Origin: JAFGKK01 sp964521085
Lineage (GTDB): Bacteria > Chloroflexota > Anaerolineae > Anaerolineales > RBG-16-64-43
Reading direction: 5' to 3'
DNA length: 64,000 nucleotides
NCBI GenBank assembly: GCA_964521085.1
Contig: CAZFPL010000010.1
Span: 12,374-76,373 of the forward strand
In this document: positions 61,889-64,000 of the stretch, in pieces
How positions within the stretch are numbered: position 1 is the stretch's first letter
How the letters are laid out: each line of letters opens with the position of its first letter
Notes under the pieces: model-generated
Database searches by the model: none
Told to the model about the DNA's origin: nothing
What the model saw: only the letters and a program-made list of their open reading frames with translations
Made by a program: the position numbers and the translations under genes

Positions 61889-63085
61889 ATGAAAAAAATT
61901 TTCACCTGCCAATTATTCTGTCTGTTTCTCTCTTCGCTGACGCTGACGAGTTGTGGACTAAACAAAAAATCAACGGATATTATGGTTCCTTCACCATTGA
62001 ATTCTCCGGTTCCGACTGCTACAGCTACGCTGACCGTAACCCGGACATTTACGCCGCCGGTTTGCTCCCGGACTCTCTCGGAGGATGCCGGAAAAGTCCT
62101 CGCCTATCTCGACCGCCTGACGGATGACAAAGAATTCAATGGCGTGATTTCCGGCCAGCAATGCCCCCACGACAAAGGGATCTGCGACGACGTCTCGTAC
62201 CAGCGCGCCATCGGAGCGCTGCACGACGTCTCCGGGAAATGGGTCGGGATACTCGACCTGGATTACGAATACATCCGTGAATACAGCCCCGCCGAGCTTT
62301 CCGCGGCCAACCGGCGGCTGATCGCCCATTGGCAGGCGGGCGGATTGGTGGCGATCACCTGGTCTCATTCCAATCCGTGGGGAACCGAACCGTGGCAGGC
62401 TTGGAAGGACATTACCACTCAGTACCCGGGAACGGACCTCCGGGAGCTACTCCCGGGCGGCAAACTGCGCCAGCGCTGGGTAGCGTCCTATGATCGAATC
62501 GCCGCCGCGCTTGCGGAACTCCGCGACGCGGGGGTGGTGGTCCTGTGGCGGCCGATGCAGGAGATGAACGGCCAAATATTCTGGTGGGGCAAACGGCCCG
62601 GGAATCTCGAGGATCCGCATGTGGATTACATGGAGCTCTGGCGGGATATGTTCGGCTATTTCACCTGTACGAAGGGATTGAACAACCTGCTCTGGGTCTT
62701 CTCCCCGGTCGGTGTCCATGCGTGGTCATCGTTCCCGTATCCGGGGGATGCGTATGTCGATATCGTCGCCGGCACGGCCGCCAATGACGCGGTCAACATC
62801 GCGGCCTACTCCGATTATCTGGCATACGGCAAACCGATCGGGGTCGCCGAGTACGGGCCGGATTACTTGGGTGAAGATTCGGAAGCGAACGGCACCTTCG
62901 ACGATCGGCTCTACATTTTTCACCTGCGAAATGACTACCCGCGAATCGCCTACTGGGTTACGCCAAGCAGTTGGACCGGTGTAAAGATGGCGCTGGTCGA
63001 CAACCTGTTTGCCTCTGAACTGATGAACGACCCCGGAGTGATCGACCGCGACGAGATCGCATGGCGCTCGCAAGAGGATGAATAA
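61889..63085 (+). CDS. GH26-family glycoside hydrolase lipoprotein (mannanase-like)
   Basis: 398 residues. Signal peptide with lipobox LTSC, then a Pro/Thr-rich linker. The catalytic domain begins about residue 60. The acid/base Glu lies in VVLWRPMQEMNGQIFWWG, and the nucleophile Glu in IGVAEYGPDYLG, in the usual GH26 order; SGQQCPHDKG fits the N-terminal strand of the barrel. Most GH26 enzymes cut beta-1,4-mannan; the substrate here is likely mannan or a related glycan and is not proven. Anchored outside the cell, it could feed sugars to intracellular enzymes such as the GH94 phosphorylase. Confidence 0.9.
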   Translation: MKKIFTCQLFCLFLSSLTLTSCGLNKKSTDIMVPSPLNSPVPTATATLTVTRTFTPPVCSRTLSEDAGKVLAYLDRLTDDKEFNGVISGQQCPHDKGICDDVSYQRAIGALHDVSGKWVGILDLDYEYIREYSPAELSAANRRLIAHWQAGGLVAITWSHSNPWGTEPWQAWKDITTQYPGTDLRELLPGGKLRQRWVASYDRIAAALAELRDAGVVVLWRPMQEMNGQIFWWGKRPGNLEDPHVDYMELWRDMFGYFTCTKGLNNLLWVFSPVGVHAWSSFPYPGDAYVDIVAGTAANDAVNIAAYSDYLAYGKPIGVAEYGPDYLGEDSEANGTFDDRLYIFHLRNDYPRIAYWVTPSSWTGVKMALVDNLFASELMNDPGVIDRDEIAWRSQEDE

Positions 63086-63111
63086 CCATTGAGCCTTTCC
63101 GCCAAACTTAC

Positions 63112-63233
63112 AGACCATCGACCATAGACCATGGACCAAAGCCGATCGTTGATTGAGTTGAACCATATGCCAATTGACCAAAAACCAGGGCAGACCGACT
63201 AACGACGATGGCCCATCGTCCATGGTCCATGGG
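63112..63233. repeat. GACCAT/ATGGTC element after the GH26 gene
   Basis: AGACCATCGACCATAGACCATGG at the left and CCCATCGTCCATGGTCCATGG at the right enclose TTGACCAAAAACCAGGGCAGA. Third member of the family in this window; the centre is shared with the element at 51.34 kb. Confidence 0.7.
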
Positions 63234-63234
63234 T

Positions 63235-63274
63235 AAAAAAACGACCGCTCTCGAGTAACAAGCGGTCGTTTTTT
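63235..63274. terminator. Bidirectional terminator between GH26 gene and lipoprotein gene
   Basis: AAAAAACGACCGCT and AGCGGTCGTTTTTT around a 12-base loop. T-runs on both strands fit the convergent genes. Confidence 0.9.
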
Positions 63275-63307
63275 ATTGGCGACGTTCCGGAACAACCATC
63301 CGCCGCG

Positions 63308-63919
63308 TTAGTTATAGAACTGCCAGGCGAAGCCGAAATTCGCCTCCTTCTCCTCGCCCGCGGCCAGGACGACCGTTTGGGATAGCCCGGTTTCGCCCCG
63401 CTCCGGGTAGGTCGGACCACCGGGGATCAGGATCTTATCGTTCCCGTCCGTCAGTGCGCTGTAGTACACGCAATAAGTCCCCGCCGCAAGTCCGTCGAAG
63501 CGATAATTCCCGGATGCATCGGTAACGGCGGTGGCTGTGGAGGCGGACGGACAGGCTCCAGCGCCGAGGTGCAGCGTGACTCCCACCCAGCCTTCTTCGA
63601 AATCGTCGTACAGCTGGTTTGGCCCGAAATCGGCCGGACCCGTCCCGTATTGCACGCATCCCTTGCCCAGCACCACCGCTTGGCCGCCTTCCCCGCCGGT
63701 GAACTCGCAGATGTCGTGCCAGAGCACCCCGTAGATCGACCCTGGTCCCACCGTCGGTGTGGCGGCGGGTGGAATTTCGGATCCCGCACCGGGTGTGGAA
63801 TCCGGCGGTTCGGTCGATCCCGGCCCGCCGGTCGGGACCGGTGTGGTTATGTTGCATCCCAGCACAAGCAGGAAGAGGAATAACATAGCGATGTATCCGC
63901 ACTGCTTGCTGAATTTCAT
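63308..63919 (-). CDS. Lipoprotein with SdrD/CNA-B-like domain
   Basis: 203 residues with AGAAGGAGAAGCC before the ATG. Signal peptide with lipobox LVLGCN, then a Pro/Gly/Thr linker (about 22-60), then a beta-sandwich-like region starting SIYGVLWHDICEF with a repeated GVTLHLG.. and YRFDGLAAGTYCVYYS pattern, as in the Cna protein B-type repeats of surface proteins. Probably a surface protein. It may have a role in binding or adhesion; this is inference. Confidence 0.8.
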   Translation of the reverse strand: MKFSKQCGYIAMLFLFLLVLGCNITTPVPTGGPGSTEPPDSTPGAGSEIPPAATPTVGPGSIYGVLWHDICEFTGGEGGQAVVLGKGCVQYGTGPADFGPNQLYDDFEEGWVGVTLHLGAGACPSASTATAVTDASGNYRFDGLAAGTYCVYYSALTDGNDKILIPGGPTYPERGETGLSQTVVLAAGEEKEANFGFAWQFYN

Positions 63920-64000
63920 GGCTTCTCCTTCTGAAAAAGATAGTCCGCTTTATCCCGCTTTCGCGGGATTAGAATACCCCGCAGCTTGCTGCGCAGTTCT
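63920..64000. other. Window end with a small hairpin, no gene
   Basis: TCCCGCTTTCGCGGGATTA is a short stem, and CCCGCAGCTTGCTGCGC lies next to it. They could belong to a dispersed repeat or to a terminator of a gene beyond the window. Nothing is coded in these 81 bases. Confidence 0.35.

Overview
The window reads as an ordinary chromosomal stretch of a GC-rich (about 60%) free-living bacterium. I infer a member of Chloroflexota, probably Anaerolineae. The reasons are a membrane serine/threonine kinase carrying WD40 propellers, several lipoproteins with Pro/Thr-rich linkers after the lipobox, LysM and lamin-tail envelope proteins, and a mosaic of short operons on both strands. No rRNA, phage module, transposase, plasmid function or CRISPR array was seen. 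The taxon is inferred from gene style only.

Layout. 1-9.8 kb: the tail of an unknown gene, an MrfA/YprA-type helicase with an HNH-like insertion, a CPBP protease, a minus-strand chain (LysM protein, YbaK, MFS transporter, methyltransferase), and a K+ channel next to an Rrf2 regulator. 9.8-14.8 kb: a UDP-sugar dehydrogenase overlapping two M16 peptidase-like genes, then acpS. 14.8-21.9 kb: a WD40 kinase whose DFG motif is NFG, an RhlE helicase flanked by twin hairpins, a LacI regulator, a HAD phosphatase and a CDF-like transporter. 22-29.3 kb: a SAM-I riboswitch, metH, a LysE exporter, a methyltransferase and a homocysteine methyltransferase/MTHFR fusion. 29.4-35.6 kb: a second CPBP protease and a five-gene minus-strand operon for a surface glycan (nucleotide-sugar dehydrogenase, epimerase, methyltransferase, GT2, multi-membrane glycosyltransferase). 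36-43.5 kb: an ECF sigma factor, two lipoproteins, membrane proteins and a methyltransferase. 43.5-50 kb: tRNA-Pro, a PAP2 protein, folD, a tRNA-Gly/tRNA-CAT pair, a NYN protein, a LysM/LTD protein, and dnaX-ybaB-recR. 50-54 kb: sulfur assimilation, with cysK and cysE behind a structured leader and metY behind a second SAM-I riboswitch. 54-64 kb: uvrC, a response regulator with a 40-residue membrane peptide, a DUF429 protein, a GH94 phosphorylase, a GH26 lipoprotein and a last lipoprotein.

How the parts fit. Cysteine synthesis (cysE, cysK), homocysteine synthesis (metY) and remethylation (metH, the MTHFR fusion, with folD supplying methylene-THF) form a near-complete sulfur amino-acid and one-carbon module. 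At least two transcription units respond to SAM, and the cysK unit has a leader of unknown class ending in an intrinsic terminator. GH26 (mannanase type) and GH94 (cellobiose-phosphorylase type) point to plant polysaccharide or oligosaccharide use.

The most unusual non-coding content is three families of dispersed imperfect repeats: GACCAT/ATGGTC elements, a composite TGTCATTCCGAG element, and CGTCAT..GATGACG elements. They sit between genes and in two places approach or form expression signals, the lysE start and the uvrC promoter.
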